Shown here: positions 7,060 to 14,493 of the stretch, piece by piece
Layout: each line of letters starts with the position of its first letter
How positions within the stretch are numbered: position 1 is the first letter of the stretch
NCBI GenBank assembly: GCA_003221695.1
Contig: QHSX01000052.1
Span: 24,629-88,628, forward strand
Length of the DNA stretch: 64,000 nucleotides
Direction: 5' to 3'
Origin: Candidatus Rokuibacteriota bacterium
Lineage (GTDB): Bacteria > Methylomirabilota > Methylomirabilia > Rokubacteriales > CSP1-6
Program-made: the position numbers and the translations under genes
The notes under the pieces: generated by a model
Seen by the model: the letters and a program-made list of their open reading frames with translations, nothing else
Databases searched by the model: none
Told to the model about the DNA's origin: nothing

Positions 7060-8238
7060 ATGAACTTCGACTTCAGCGAAAAGGAAGAGGCGTTTCGCAA
7101 GGACGTCCGGCACTGGCTCGAGACCCATCTGCCCGACGACCTGCGCGGGCGATCCTTCGCAGCTTCGCGCGCCGACCGCGACGAGGTCCGGCGGCTCCGC
7201 GCCTGGCAGAAGACGATGTCCGAGGCGGGCTACGTCGGCATGGACTGGCCGCGCGAGTTCGGCGGGCGCGGGGCGTCGATCGTCGAGATGGTCATCCTCT
7301 ACCAGGAGATGGCGCGCGCGGAGTCGCCGCAGTTCGTGAACCGCGGCGGCATCTCGATGCTCGGCCCGACGCTCATGAAGCACGGAACGCCGGCGCAGCA
7401 GGCGCGCTTCCTGCCGAAGATCCTGACCGCAGAGGAACTCTGGTGCCAGGGCTTCTCCGAGCCCGGCGCGGGCTCGGACCTCGCGAACCTCCAGACCCGC
7501 GCGGTGCGCGACGACGGCCATTTCGTCGTCAACGGCCAGAAGGTCTGGACGAGCATGGCGCACGTCGCCGACTGGTGCTTCCTCCTCGTGCGCACCAGCC
7601 CGGAAGCGCCTAAGCACAAGGGCATCAGCTTCCTCCTCGTGGACATGTCGACGCCGGGCATCACCGTCCGGCCGCTCCGACAGATCACGGGCGAGGCGGA
7701 GTTCAACGAGGTGTTCTTCGACGCCGTCCGAGTCCCCGCCGACAACCTGGTGGGCAGACTCAACGAAGGGTGGAGCGTCGCGATCACCACGCTGGCGTAC
7801 GAACGAGACCTCCTGACCTTCATTCGGCACATCTCGCTCCGCAACGCGCTCCACCGGCTGGTCCGTCTGGTCCAGCGGCAGAAGAAGAGCGTCGACCCGA
7901 TCGTGCGGCAGAAGGTCGCGAGGCTCTGGATCGGCGAGCAGGCCCTCGCGCTCAACGGCTATCGAAGCCTCACGAACATCCTGCGCGGCGGCGCGCCCGG
8001 GCCCGAGGGCTCGACCTCCAAGCTCTTCTGGAGCCAGGTGGACGGGGACCTCGCGCAGGTCGCCACCGAGGTGATCGGCCCGTATTCGCAGGTCACGCAC
8101 GGCTCCCCGTGGGCGCCGGACGAGGGCCAGTGGGAGTTCTACGAGCTCCTCGCGCGAGCGAGCGGCATCCGCGCCGGGACCTCGGAGATCCTCCGTAACA
8201 TCCTCGCCGAGCGCGTGCTCGGCCTCCCCAAGGACTAG
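7060..8238 (+). CDS. acyl-CoA dehydrogenase family protein
   Basis: The 392-residue protein has the three-part acyl-CoA dehydrogenase layout: an N-terminal helical domain (residues about 1-115, DWPREFGGRG), a middle beta domain with the FAD/substrate signature WCQGFSEPGAGSDLA and VNGQKVWTS (about 125-180), and a C-terminal helical domain ending SGIRAGTSEILRNILAERVLGLP. It uses FAD to desaturate an acyl-CoA thioester at the alpha-beta bond, passing electrons to ETF. The ATG at 7060 is chosen because the extra N-terminal residues of the track ORF are encoded by the repeat array. The downstream enoyl-CoA hydratase-family gene would give the next step of the same pathway. Chain-length preference unknown. 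Confidence 0.92.
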   Translation: MNFDFSEKEEAFRKDVRHWLETHLPDDLRGRSFAASRADRDEVRRLRAWQKTMSEAGYVGMDWPREFGGRGASIVEMVILYQEMARAESPQFVNRGGISMLGPTLMKHGTPAQQARFLPKILTAEELWCQGFSEPGAGSDLANLQTRAVRDDGHFVVNGQKVWTSMAHVADWCFLLVRTSPEAPKHKGISFLLVDMSTPGITVRPLRQITGEAEFNEVFFDAVRVPADNLVGRLNEGWSVAITTLAYERDLLTFIRHISLRNALHRLVRLVQRQKKSVDPIVRQKVARLWIGEQALALNGYRSLTNILRGGAPGPEGSTSKLFWSQVDGDLAQVATEVIGPYSQVTHGSPWAPDEGQWEFYELLARASGIRAGTSEILRNILAERVLGLPKD

Positions 8239-8256
8239 CGTCCCGTAGCGCGTGTC

Positions 8257-9150
8257 ATGAAGCCCGAGACCAGGTACGCGCGCAGCGGCGACGTCAACAT
8301 CGCCTACCAGGTGCTCGGCGAGGGACCGCGCGACCTCGTGCTCGTGCCGGGCTGGGTATCCAATCTCGATGTCTTCTGGGAGGAGCCGCGAGCCGCCGCG
8401 TTCCTGCAGCGCCTGGCCTCGTTCTCACGGTTGATCCTCTTCGACAAACGCGGCACGGGGCTCTCCGACCGCGTCAACGACATGCCGACGCTCGAGCAGC
8501 GGATGGACGACGTACGCGCGGTGATGGACGCCGCACGCTCACCGCAGGCAGCGCTCGTCGGATACTCCGAGGGCGGACCGATGTGTATGCTCTTCGCGGC
8601 GACGCACCCAGAACGTACGGCTGCGCTCATCATGTTCGACGCCTTCGCGCGGCGGATCTGGGCGCCCGACTATCCGTGGGGACCGACGCGGGAGGAATGG
8701 GAGCGATACGTCGAGCAGTACACGAACGGGTGGGGAGGACCGGTCGGCCTCGACAAGCGGTCGCCGACGCTGTACCGGGACGCTCGTTTCCGCGACTGGT
8801 GGGCTCGCTTCCTGCGCTCGGGCTGTAGCCCGGGCGCCAACCGCGCGCTGATGCGGATGAATGCGGAAATCGACGTGCGCCACGTGCTTCCGGCCGTGAG
8901 AGTGCCGACGCTCGTCATCCACAACGACCGGGACGGCAGCATCCCGGTCGCGTGCGGGCGGTACATGGCCGAGCGCATCGGCGCGCGTGTGGCCGCGCTC
9001 GCCGGCGCGGGCGAGATCCTGGTCTCGAACACGGTGAGGGATCTCGTCGCGGGCTCGGGCCTTCGGTTCGAGGACCGTGGCGTCCACGCGCTCAAGGGCG
9101 TCCCCGGCGAGTGGCATCTGTTCGCAGTCGGAAAGGATAATCCGTCATGA
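8257..9150 (+). CDS. alpha/beta hydrolase fused to the tail of an adenylate-cyclase domain (internal deletion)
   Basis: Residues 1-240 are an alpha/beta hydrolase with nucleophile motif GYSEGG (Ser104) and an acidic residue in HNDRDGSIPV. From about residue 241 (IGARVAALAGAGEILVSNTV) to the end (GVPGEWHLFAV) the sequence is that of the last 50 residues of a class III adenylate/guanylate cyclase domain. Proteins joining these two complete domains are common in related bacteria. Here the end of the hydrolase, with its expected catalytic His, and the whole cyclase core are absent, yet the frame is open. The likely cause is an in-frame deletion at the short shared GAR-coding sequence near 8974-8990. 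It overlaps the next gene by ATGA. Probably non-catalytic; translation may still matter for coupling. Confidence 0.8.
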   Translation: MKPETRYARSGDVNIAYQVLGEGPRDLVLVPGWVSNLDVFWEEPRAAAFLQRLASFSRLILFDKRGTGLSDRVNDMPTLEQRMDDVRAVMDAARSPQAALVGYSEGGPMCMLFAATHPERTAALIMFDAFARRIWAPDYPWGPTREEWERYVEQYTNGWGGPVGLDKRSPTLYRDARFRDWWARFLRSGCSPGANRALMRMNAEIDVRHVLPAVRVPTLVIHNDRDGSIPVACGRYMAERIGARVAALAGAGEILVSNTVRDLVAGSGLRFEDRGVHALKGVPGEWHLFAVGKDNPS

Positions 9151-9929
9151 GCGACCTGCTCTACGAGGTCAAGGACAAGATCGCGACGATCACGCTGAAC
9201 CGGCCCGACAAGCTCAACGCGTTCACGGGCTCGATGATCGACGCGTGGGCGCGGGCGCTCGCCGAGGCCCAGGCCGACGATAACGTGAACGTCGTCATCG
9301 TGACGGGCGCCGGACGCGCCTTCTGCTCGGGCGGTGACGTGGGGCGCATGCGGCAGGGCGAGCCGAGCGCGCTCGACGGTAAGAACAGCCTCTGGGAGGG
9401 CGTCCACCGAGTTCCGAAGACGCTGGAGGCGATGGACAAACCGGTCATCGCGATGGTCAACGGGCTCGCGGTCGGTGCGGGCATGGGCATGTGCGTCATG
9501 TGCGACGTGCGCGTGGCCGCAGAGTCGGCCCGCTTCTCCACGGGCTACGTGCGCGTGGGCCTGGTGCCGGGCGACGGCGACACGTACTTCCTGCCGCGCC
9601 TCGTCGGCGCCGCGAAGGCGCTCGAGCTCCTGTGGACCGCCGATTTCATCGAGGCGCCCGAAGCCCATCGGCTCGGTATCGTGCAGCGCGTGGTGCCGGA
9701 CGCGCAGCTGAGGGAGGTCACCTACGCCCTGGCGCGGCAGATTGCCGACGGCCCGCAGATCCCGATGCGCATGATCAAGCGCCTCGTCTACCAGAGCCTG
9801 CGGCTCGACCTCAGAACGCACCTCGACCTCGTCTCGTCGCACATGTCGATCGTGCGCCAGACGGCCGACCACGCCGAGGGCGTCGCCGCGTTCAAGGAGA
9901 AGCGGTCGCCGAAGTTCCAGGGGCGCTGA
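9147..9929 (+). CDS. enoyl-CoA hydratase/isomerase family protein
   Basis: The 260-residue crotonase-fold protein shows LNRPDKLNAFT near the N-terminus, the oxyanion-hole segments FCSGGDV and AVGAGMGMCVMCDVRVA, and GLVPGDGDTYFLPRLVG. In the last motif the usual hydratase Glu is not obvious; the GDGD form resembles PaaG-like isomerases more than classic hydratases. It acts on an enoyl-CoA in the cytoplasm. Translational coupling through an ATGA overlap with the preceding gene, and the acyl-CoA dehydrogenase two genes upstream, indicate one beta-oxidation-type operon. The 3' end overlaps the convergent thioesterase gene by 38 bp. Hydratase versus isomerase is undecided. Confidence 0.88.
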   Translation: MSDLLYEVKDKIATITLNRPDKLNAFTGSMIDAWARALAEAQADDNVNVVIVTGAGRAFCSGGDVGRMRQGEPSALDGKNSLWEGVHRVPKTLEAMDKPVIAMVNGLAVGAGMGMCVMCDVRVAAESARFSTGYVRVGLVPGDGDTYFLPRLVGAAKALELLWTADFIEAPEAHRLGIVQRVVPDAQLREVTYALARQIADGPQIPMRMIKRLVYQSLRLDLRTHLDLVSSHMSIVRQTADHAEGVAAFKEKRSPKFQGR

Positions 9930-10341
9930 GGCCCGGGCGCGGCAGCAGCACCATCTGGGTCTGGATGACGAGCGCGAGCAGGCGTCCCGACGCGTCGGTG
10001 ACGCGCGTCTCCCACACCATGGTGGTCCGGCCCCGGTGGAGCGGCGTCGAGGCGGCGCGCACGGTGCCCTCGCTCGCGCCCGCGAAGAAGTTGGTCTTCG
10101 ACTCGAGCGTCGTCGTGGAGGCGCCCTGCGGCAGGTTGAGGAACGTGGCCGTGGCCGCGACGGTGTCGGCCAGGGCCATGATCGTTCCGCCGTGGAGCCT
10201 GCCGCCGATCGTCTTGAGGTCGTCGCGGATCGCGAGCTCGGCGACCACGCGATCCGTGGTCGCCTCGACGAAGCGCATGCCGAGCAGCTCGGGGAGGCAC
10301 CCCTTGTGATGCGCGGTCAGTCCCGCCGGGTCGATCGTCAC
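9892..10341 (-). CDS. PaaI-type hotdog thioesterase
   Basis: The 149-residue product has the hotdog signature of PaaI-like thioesterases: KGCLPELLGMRFVE, then LHGGTIMALADTVAA and TTTLESKTNFF. Members hydrolyse acyl- or aryl-CoA esters and often relieve CoA trapping. The GTG at 10341 lies 7 bp after the P450 stop, so the two are translated from one message. The longer track ORF continues into the P450 gene in another frame and is not supported. The pairing with a P450 and facing acyl-CoA genes suggests a role in degrading an aromatic, steroid-like or branched acyl-CoA, which is inference. The tail overlaps the facing enoyl-CoA hydratase-family gene. Confidence 0.82.
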   Translation of the reverse strand: MTIDPAGLTAHHKGCLPELLGMRFVEATTDRVVAELAIRDDLKTIGGRLHGGTIMALADTVAATATFLNLPQGASTTTLESKTNFFAGASEGTVRAASTPLHRGRTTMVWETRVTDASGRLLALVIQTQMVLLPRPGLSAPGTSATASP

Positions 10342-10348
10342 GACGCGC

Positions 10349-11599
10349 TCACGGCCCGACCGGGGTGAATGCGGCCGGCAGACGCTTGATGCCGTGAATA
10401 AAGCTCGATCGCAGCTTTTCGGGGGCACCGATCGCCTCGATGTCGGGCAAACGGCGGAGCAACTCTGTGAACATGACGACGATCTCGCGACGGGCGAGAT
10501 GAGCGCCGAGGCAGAAGTGTGAGCCGCCGGTGCCGAACCCACCCTGGGGGTTCGGGTCCCGGGCGATGTCGAAGCGGTAGGGATCTGCGAAGTGCGCTTC
10601 GTCGCGATTGGCGGAGAGGTACCACATCGCCACCTTGTCGCCCTTGTGCATCTCGACGCCACCGAACGCGGTGTCACGGGTGACGGTGCGGCGCATGTGC
10701 AGCACGGGAGTGGCCCAGCGCACGATCTCCTCGGCGGCCAGCGTCGCCCGCCCGTCCAGATCCTCCAGCCAGCGCCGCTTCTCGTCAGGGAACTGCGTGA
10801 GCGCCCAGAGGCCGTGGCTGATCGAGTTTCGAGTCGTCTCGTTTCCAGCCGCGATCAGCAGCAAAAAGAACGGGCCGAGGTCTTCGGGAGGCATAGCCTC
10901 GCCATCGACCTCCGCGTGGACGAGGGTGGTCGTGAGGTCCTCCTGGGGGCGCTCCAGGCGGCTCCGGCCCAGCCGTAGCCCGTAATCTCGAAGCTCCGCG
11001 CCGGCCTTGAGAAGAGTGTCCTTGGTGCCCCCGTACTCCGGGTCGCCCCCCGCGAGCAGGCGGTTGGTGAGGCCCAACAGGTGCGACCGGTCGGCCTCTG
11101 GCACGCCCATCATGTCGCAGATGATGGCCACGGGCAGGACGGAGGCCACCTCCGACACGAACTCGATCTCACCCTTGGGCGCGACGACGTCGACGATTTC
11201 CCGTGCCCGACGCCGGACCGACTCCTCCGCCCGGGCGACCGCGCGGGGCGTGAAGCCGCGGTTCACGACCGCCCGCAGTCTGGTGTGCCTGGGCGGGTCG
11301 GTGGAGATCATCGACCGGATCGCCGACAGGCGCTGCATGTCCTCGGGATCCGTCATCACCTGGATTCCCCAGGCGGAGCTGAACGTCTCGTGGTCACGCG
11401 TGATCGTGGCGACGTCGTCGTAGCGCGTGACCGACCAGAACCCCTTGCCGGAGTCGGGATGCTGGTGCCAGGCGATCGGCCGCTCGCGGCGCAGTTTGGC
11501 CAAGGCACCGTGCACGTCGTCTCGCGCCCAGAAGTCGAAGCTCGCCAGGTTGATCTCGTCGAGCGCCAGGGTCGTGGTCGGCGTCGGGACGGCGCTCAT
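10349..11599 (-). CDS. cytochrome P450
   Basis: The 416-residue soluble bacterial P450 has the I-helix oxygen motif AGNETT (251-256), the K-helix ExxR as EIVR (291-294), and the haem loop GFGTGGSHFCLGAHLAR with Cys363 as the haem ligand. Residues THR in PRHTRLR (C-helix) also fit. The ATG at 11599 has an ideal AAGGAG site; the track start 29 residues upstream is not supported. It inserts oxygen into an organic substrate using electrons from a ferredoxin, and a P450-type ferredoxin is encoded divergently 127 bp away. The overall look is of the actinobacterial CYP125/CYP142-like or linalool-type group, but I cannot fix the subfamily or substrate. Confidence 0.94.
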   Translation of the reverse strand: MSAVPTPTTTLALDEINLASFDFWARDDVHGALAKLRRERPIAWHQHPDSGKGFWSVTRYDDVATITRDHETFSSAWGIQVMTDPEDMQRLSAIRSMISTDPPRHTRLRAVVNRGFTPRAVARAEESVRRRAREIVDVVAPKGEIEFVSEVASVLPVAIICDMMGVPEADRSHLLGLTNRLLAGGDPEYGGTKDTLLKAGAELRDYGLRLGRSRLERPQEDLTTTLVHAEVDGEAMPPEDLGPFFLLLIAAGNETTRNSISHGLWALTQFPDEKRRWLEDLDGRATLAAEEIVRWATPVLHMRRTVTRDTAFGGVEMHKGDKVAMWYLSANRDEAHFADPYRFDIARDPNPQGGFGTGGSHFCLGAHLARREIVVMFTELLRRLPDIEAIGAPEKLRSSFIHGIKRLPAAFTPVGP

Positions 11600-11690
11600 G
11601 TCGTGCTCCTTCCGGGAGAGTCGCGCGGCGACGGGGAGACTCACCCGCCCGCCGGCGGTCGGGCGACTCCTCTCCGGGTACCCCATCGGC

Positions 11691-11696
11691 TACACT
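11691..11696 (+). promoter_or_regulatory. -10-like TACACT before ferredoxin
   Basis: TACACT lies 30 bp before the ferredoxin ATG and gives a leader of about 25 nt that holds the GGAGG ribosome site. The -35 region is not convincing. It is in the 127-bp divergent region shared with the P450 gene. Confidence 0.3.
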
Positions 11697-11726
11697 GCGG
11701 TCAAGCGTAATCCTCTGGAGGACTGC

Positions 11727-11921
11727 ATGCGGGTGGTGGTCGACTACGACCTGTGCGAGAGCAACGCGGTGTGCGTGCGGCTCGTGCCGGAGGTCTTCGA
11801 GGTGCGGGACGACGACCGACTTCGCCTCAAGCAGGAGCGGCCACCCGAGGCGCTGCGAGCCCGGGTCGAAGAGGCCGTCCGGCGCTGCCCGAAGCGGGCC
11901 CTCTCGCTCGTGGAGCGCTGA
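11727..11921 (+). CDS. 3Fe-4S/4Fe-4S P450-type ferredoxin
   Basis: The 64-residue protein (MRVVVDYDLCESNAVC...) is the C-terminal piece of a longer track ORF, and the ATG at 11727 is fixed by a GGAGG site. Cluster ligands are Cys in DLCESNAVC and in RRCPKRAL, the pattern of the short single-cluster ferredoxins that feed bacterial P450s (DLCxxxxxC...CP). The segment VPEVFEVRDD is also typical. It carries one electron at a time to the divergently encoded P450. No ferredoxin reductase gene is visible in the window, so a reductase encoded elsewhere must serve it. Two palindromes follow the stop codon. Confidence 0.9.
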   Translation: MRVVVDYDLCESNAVCVRLVPEVFEVRDDDRLRLKQERPPEALRARVEEAVRRCPKRALSLVER

Positions 11922-11932
11922 GACCTCATCGA

Positions 11933-11969
11933 GTGCACCAGGTTGGTGCACTTGCACCAGCGTGGTGCA
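11933..11969. promoter_or_regulatory. tandem palindromes, possible operator or terminator
   Basis: Two dyads follow the ferredoxin stop: GTGCACCA-GGT-TGGTGCAC (11933-11951) and TGCACCA-GCG-TGGTGCA (11953-11969). Both share the half-site TGCACCA and a 3-base centre. Their centres are 19 bp apart, so two protein dimers could bind almost the same face of the helix. There is no T-tract after them, which argues against a simple intrinsic terminator. Confidence 0.5.
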
Positions 11970-12000
11970 GGACAGAGCGCGCGCTCGAGCTGGGCCCGCT

Positions 12001-12085
12001 GCCCGGAGGCGAGGGTAAACCGGTAGTTCTCTTTCGGGAGAGACCATAACGACCCGTGGCACGGAGCATGCCTACGCTGCCGGGC
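12001..12085 (+). ncRNA. possible structured 5' leader of the PilZ gene
   Basis: A closing stem GCCCGG (12001-12006) with CCGGGC (12080-12085) surrounds two hairpins: GGU...UCUC-UUUCGG-GAGA...ACC (12022-12045) and GGCA...UGCC (12058-12072). The unpaired GAGGGUAAACC before the first hairpin recalls part of the c-di-GMP-I riboswitch core, but the second core motif (GGACGCAAAGCC) is absent. It lies 47 nt before the receiver-PilZ gene. It may be a structured leader or chance folding in GC-rich DNA. Confidence 0.3.
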
Positions 12086-12131
12086 GCCGCAGCAGGATTG
12101 AGCCTCACGGCTCGACCGGAGGCACGACGGC

Positions 12132-12842
12132 ATGCGGGTGCTGATAGTCGAGGATGACGGGGCCGTTGGCGAGCTCCTCCAGATCTTCGTCCGCGGCCTG
12201 GGCCACGAGACCGAGCTCGTCTCGTCGGCCGAAGCCGCGCTGCAGCGGCTCCGAGCGCCACGCCCTGACCTGGTCCTTCTCGACCTCAGGCTCCCCGGCA
12301 TGAGTGGGCTCGATTTCTTGCAGCTGCGTCCCGTTCAAGATTCCCGGGTGCCGATTGTCGTCATCTCCGGCGTTGCGACCCAGCACGAGGCCCAGATGTG
12401 CTTGCGGCTCGGGGCACTCGACTTCGTGCCGAAGCCCGTGCCGCTCGAACATCTACGAGCGATCCTGGAGCACTTCGAGCCTCACGTGCTCGCGCAGACG
12501 CGCGAGCTCGCGGGGCGCCCTGTCGACCGGCGACGATCGCCGCGCGTGCCCGTGACGCTCCCGGTTCGAGTGCGGGATTACCACGGCCACGAGTGGGAGA
12601 CGACGAGCGTCAACCTGAGTCCAACCAGCATGAAGGTCCGGGCGTCTGGCTCACCCCAGCCAGGGCCCGCCGTTGAACTGTCGTTCACGCCGCCGGGTGA
12701 CGAGCCCGTGCAAGTCGTCTCGGTCCTGATCCGGATCAACCTCGACGGTTACGTGTTCTATTTCACCAACCTCACCGAGGCCCAACTGGACCGGCTGACG
12801 CGTCTCATTCGTCGACTGACCGTGTTGTCGCCCCCTTCGTGA
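12132..12842 (+). CDS. response-regulator receiver plus PilZ domain protein
   Basis: Residues 1-120 are a CheY-like receiver with acidic pocket VEDD, phospho-acceptor Asp51 in LLDLRLPGMSG and the conserved Lys in VPKPV. Residues about 130-230 form a PilZ domain: RRRSPRVPVTLPVRV supplies the RxxxR c-di-GMP motif, and NLSPTSMKV stands where the (D/N)xSxxG motif should be but has Met in place of Gly. It could link a phosphorylation signal to c-di-GMP binding, for example in motility or polysaccharide control. GGAGG precedes the ATG. No sensor kinase is adjacent. The altered second motif makes ligand binding uncertain. The 12889 gene follows 46 bp later. Confidence 0.88.
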   Translation: MRVLIVEDDGAVGELLQIFVRGLGHETELVSSAEAALQRLRAPRPDLVLLDLRLPGMSGLDFLQLRPVQDSRVPIVVISGVATQHEAQMCLRLGALDFVPKPVPLEHLRAILEHFEPHVLAQTRELAGRPVDRRRSPRVPVTLPVRVRDYHGHEWETTSVNLSPTSMKVRASGSPQPGPAVELSFTPPGDEPVQVVSVLIRINLDGYVFYFTNLTEAQLDRLTRLIRRLTVLSPPS

Positions 12843-12888
12843 CCGTCGGTGAGGCAAGGCCGCGGGGCGGCGATCGAAGGAATGAACG

Positions 12889-13197
12889 ATGACAGCGTTC
12901 ACGCCCGAACAACGGACAATTCTTCGCGCCATCACGAGGATCATCAGCGTGCATCTGGGGGAGCTGGTCAATTTGATCCAGCGGACCAACATGCAGCTCG
13001 TGACGCTCCACAACATCCTCGGGGAGAAGGGCGTGATTACGGCGGATGAATGGAATTCCGCCATCGCGGAAGTGCGGGCCGCCTTTGCCGTGGATCTCGC
13101 CACGAATCCCCAGCTTCAAGCGCTCAATGACGAGCTCGGGCGTTTGTTAGACGGCGGGCAGGGAGAACGTCCAAGTGAGGAGCGAGCGTCTCCGTGA
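12889..13197 (+). CDS. hypothetical helical protein
   Basis: The 102-residue soluble protein starts MTAFTPEQRTIL at an ATG with an AAGGAA site 7 bases upstream. It is predicted to be mainly helical: EQRTILRAITRIISVHLGELVNLIQRTN forms a long amphipathic helix, and EWNSAIAEVRAAFAVDL another. It has no Cys, signal peptide or membrane segment. It follows the receiver-PilZ gene by 46 bp and is probably co-transcribed, so a role as a small partner of that regulator is possible but unproven. Its stop is 3 bp from the stop of the convergent lipoprotein gene. I do not recognise its family. Confidence 0.65.
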   Translation: MTAFTPEQRTILRAITRIISVHLGELVNLIQRTNMQLVTLHNILGEKGVITADEWNSAIAEVRAAFAVDLATNPQLQALNDELGRLLDGGQGERPSEERASP

Positions 13198-13200
13198 GGT

Positions 13201-14493
13201 TCACTCCTCAGAGTCGTCGAGGCGACCGCCTCGGCGAAGATCATAAGAGGTCGCCGTTTCGCCGATCTGGCCTGACCCGACCGCGACGGCGGGTTGCGGC
13301 GTGACAGCGTGGACCTGCACGGCGACCGCGATGGCGCGCAGCAGGGCGAGGCTCTGCGCGTCGTCCGTCCGAGGCGCGAAGAGGTGGTCGGGACCGATGG
13401 CGACGATGTTGACGCCTCCCGGCCACACGGCGTCTGCCAGCAGCACGACACCGTCATTGGGGCCGTGGGGACGAAGCAACCTGTAGCCCCACCAGACCGT
13501 CGCGCCGACGCTGCCCGAGAGCGGCACGGCCACCACGTTGACCACGGTAATCGATTCCGGCAGGCGCGCACCGTCCAGGCGGTCGCGACTCGGCCTCGTC
13601 GCCATCGAGGTCAGGCCCGCCCAATCCCAGCCATTCAGCCAGAAGACGCAGCGGACCAGCCACGAGATGGGCGGGCGCAGCGCAGAATCGGCGAGCGGTG
13701 TCCCGCCCAGCGCGCCCACGATGTTGACCCAGGCGACGACCCGGGCGGTGTCCTCCGGCGCGAGCAAGCGGGAGAGGGCCAGCGCCGCCTCCGCGCCGGA
13801 CTTGCTCGCGGTCACGAGGATGAGGCTGCCGTCCTCGGGTCGTGCCGCGCGCAATGCGGCGGCGATGGCCGCAGCGTTGTCCTCGATCGAAGCGCTCTCG
13901 CCGGTCACGATGAGCCGGTTGGCGAGGCCCAGTCGGTCGAGGAGCAGGCGCTGGTGCGCAAAATCGGCTCCCGTCTCGGGGTGGCTTCGGTAGAGCCAGG
14001 ACGGCGCGAACAGCACCGTGTACGGAAAGGCTCCGGGCAACCGTAGGAGAGCCGCTGAGCGGGCCGCGTCGTCGTGGAGAAAGCGGTCGAACGACGCTTG
14101 CACCTCACGGCTCATCGCCTCTTTCCTCATCGCGCGGGCAAAGGTGAGGGCCGCGAAGTCCACCGACTTCTCCCGCGACAGTTCGAGAAGCCGCGCCTGG
14201 TCAGGAAGCCAGCGCTGGGCTGTGCTCGCGTTCGCGCCCCGTTTCCAGACGGCATCGGCCGGGAGGGGGCTCGGCGCCAGGGCCTCGAGGCGCGGCTCGA
14301 GTGACCGGCGCGCCAGGAGATCGACGAGAACTTGCCGCGCCGAGTCGGAGTCCACGAGGCCATCGAGATCCTTCCCGGCTGGCTCGCCGCGGATCAGCTC
14401 CGCCCGGCCGGCGCAGCCGAGCGCCAGCAGTGTCACAACGGCGAGCAGGGCCACCCTGCTCCCGACCCTCAGCGCCACGCGCCCTGTGAGCAT
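13201..14493 (-). CDS. alpha/beta-hydrolase-like lipoprotein, unknown function
   Basis: The start at 14493 is chosen over the track start at 14535 because GGAG lies at good spacing and the product then has a normal lipoprotein signal (RVALLAVVTLLALGC, Cys27). The mature protein (about 404 residues) includes FPYTVLFAPSWLYRSHPETGADF, then a long helix and LILVTASKSGAEAALALSRLL. There the Ser in ASKSG occupies the place of an alpha/beta hydrolase nucleophile. A central WLVRCVFWLNGWDWAGL segment and VWWGYRLLRPHGPNDGVVLLADAVWPGG follow, resembling surface loops of a lipase-like fold. It is likely anchored in the envelope. No partner genes are on its strand. Enzymatic activity is a guess. Confidence 0.7.
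   Translation of the reverse strand: MLTGRVALRVGSRVALLAVVTLLALGCAGRAELIRGEPAGKDLDGLVDSDSARQVLVDLLARRSLEPRLEALAPSPLPADAVWKRGANASTAQRWLPDQARLLELSREKSVDFAALTFARAMRKEAMSREVQASFDRFLHDDAARSAALLRLPGAFPYTVLFAPSWLYRSHPETGADFAHQRLLLDRLGLANRLIVTGESASIEDNAAAIAAALRAARPEDGSLILVTASKSGAEAALALSRLLAPEDTARVVAWVNIVGALGGTPLADSALRPPISWLVRCVFWLNGWDWAGLTSMATRPSRDRLDGARLPESITVVNVVAVPLSGSVGATVWWGYRLLRPHGPNDGVVLLADAVWPGGVNIVAIGPDHLFAPRTDDAQSLALLRAIAVAVQVHAVTPQPAVAVGSGQIGETATSYDLRRGGRLDDSEE

Noticed and set aside
4560-7100. 846-residue and 718-residue (5944-8100) minus-strand ORFs
   Set aside because: They run antisense through the SDR, repeat array and acyl-CoA dehydrogenase; open only because of high GC and few stops.
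12001-12085. c-di-GMP-I (GEMM) riboswitch
   Set aside because: GGUAAACC resembles one core strand, but the GGACGCAAAGCC strand and tetraloop receptor are not found; kept only as an unspecified structured leader.
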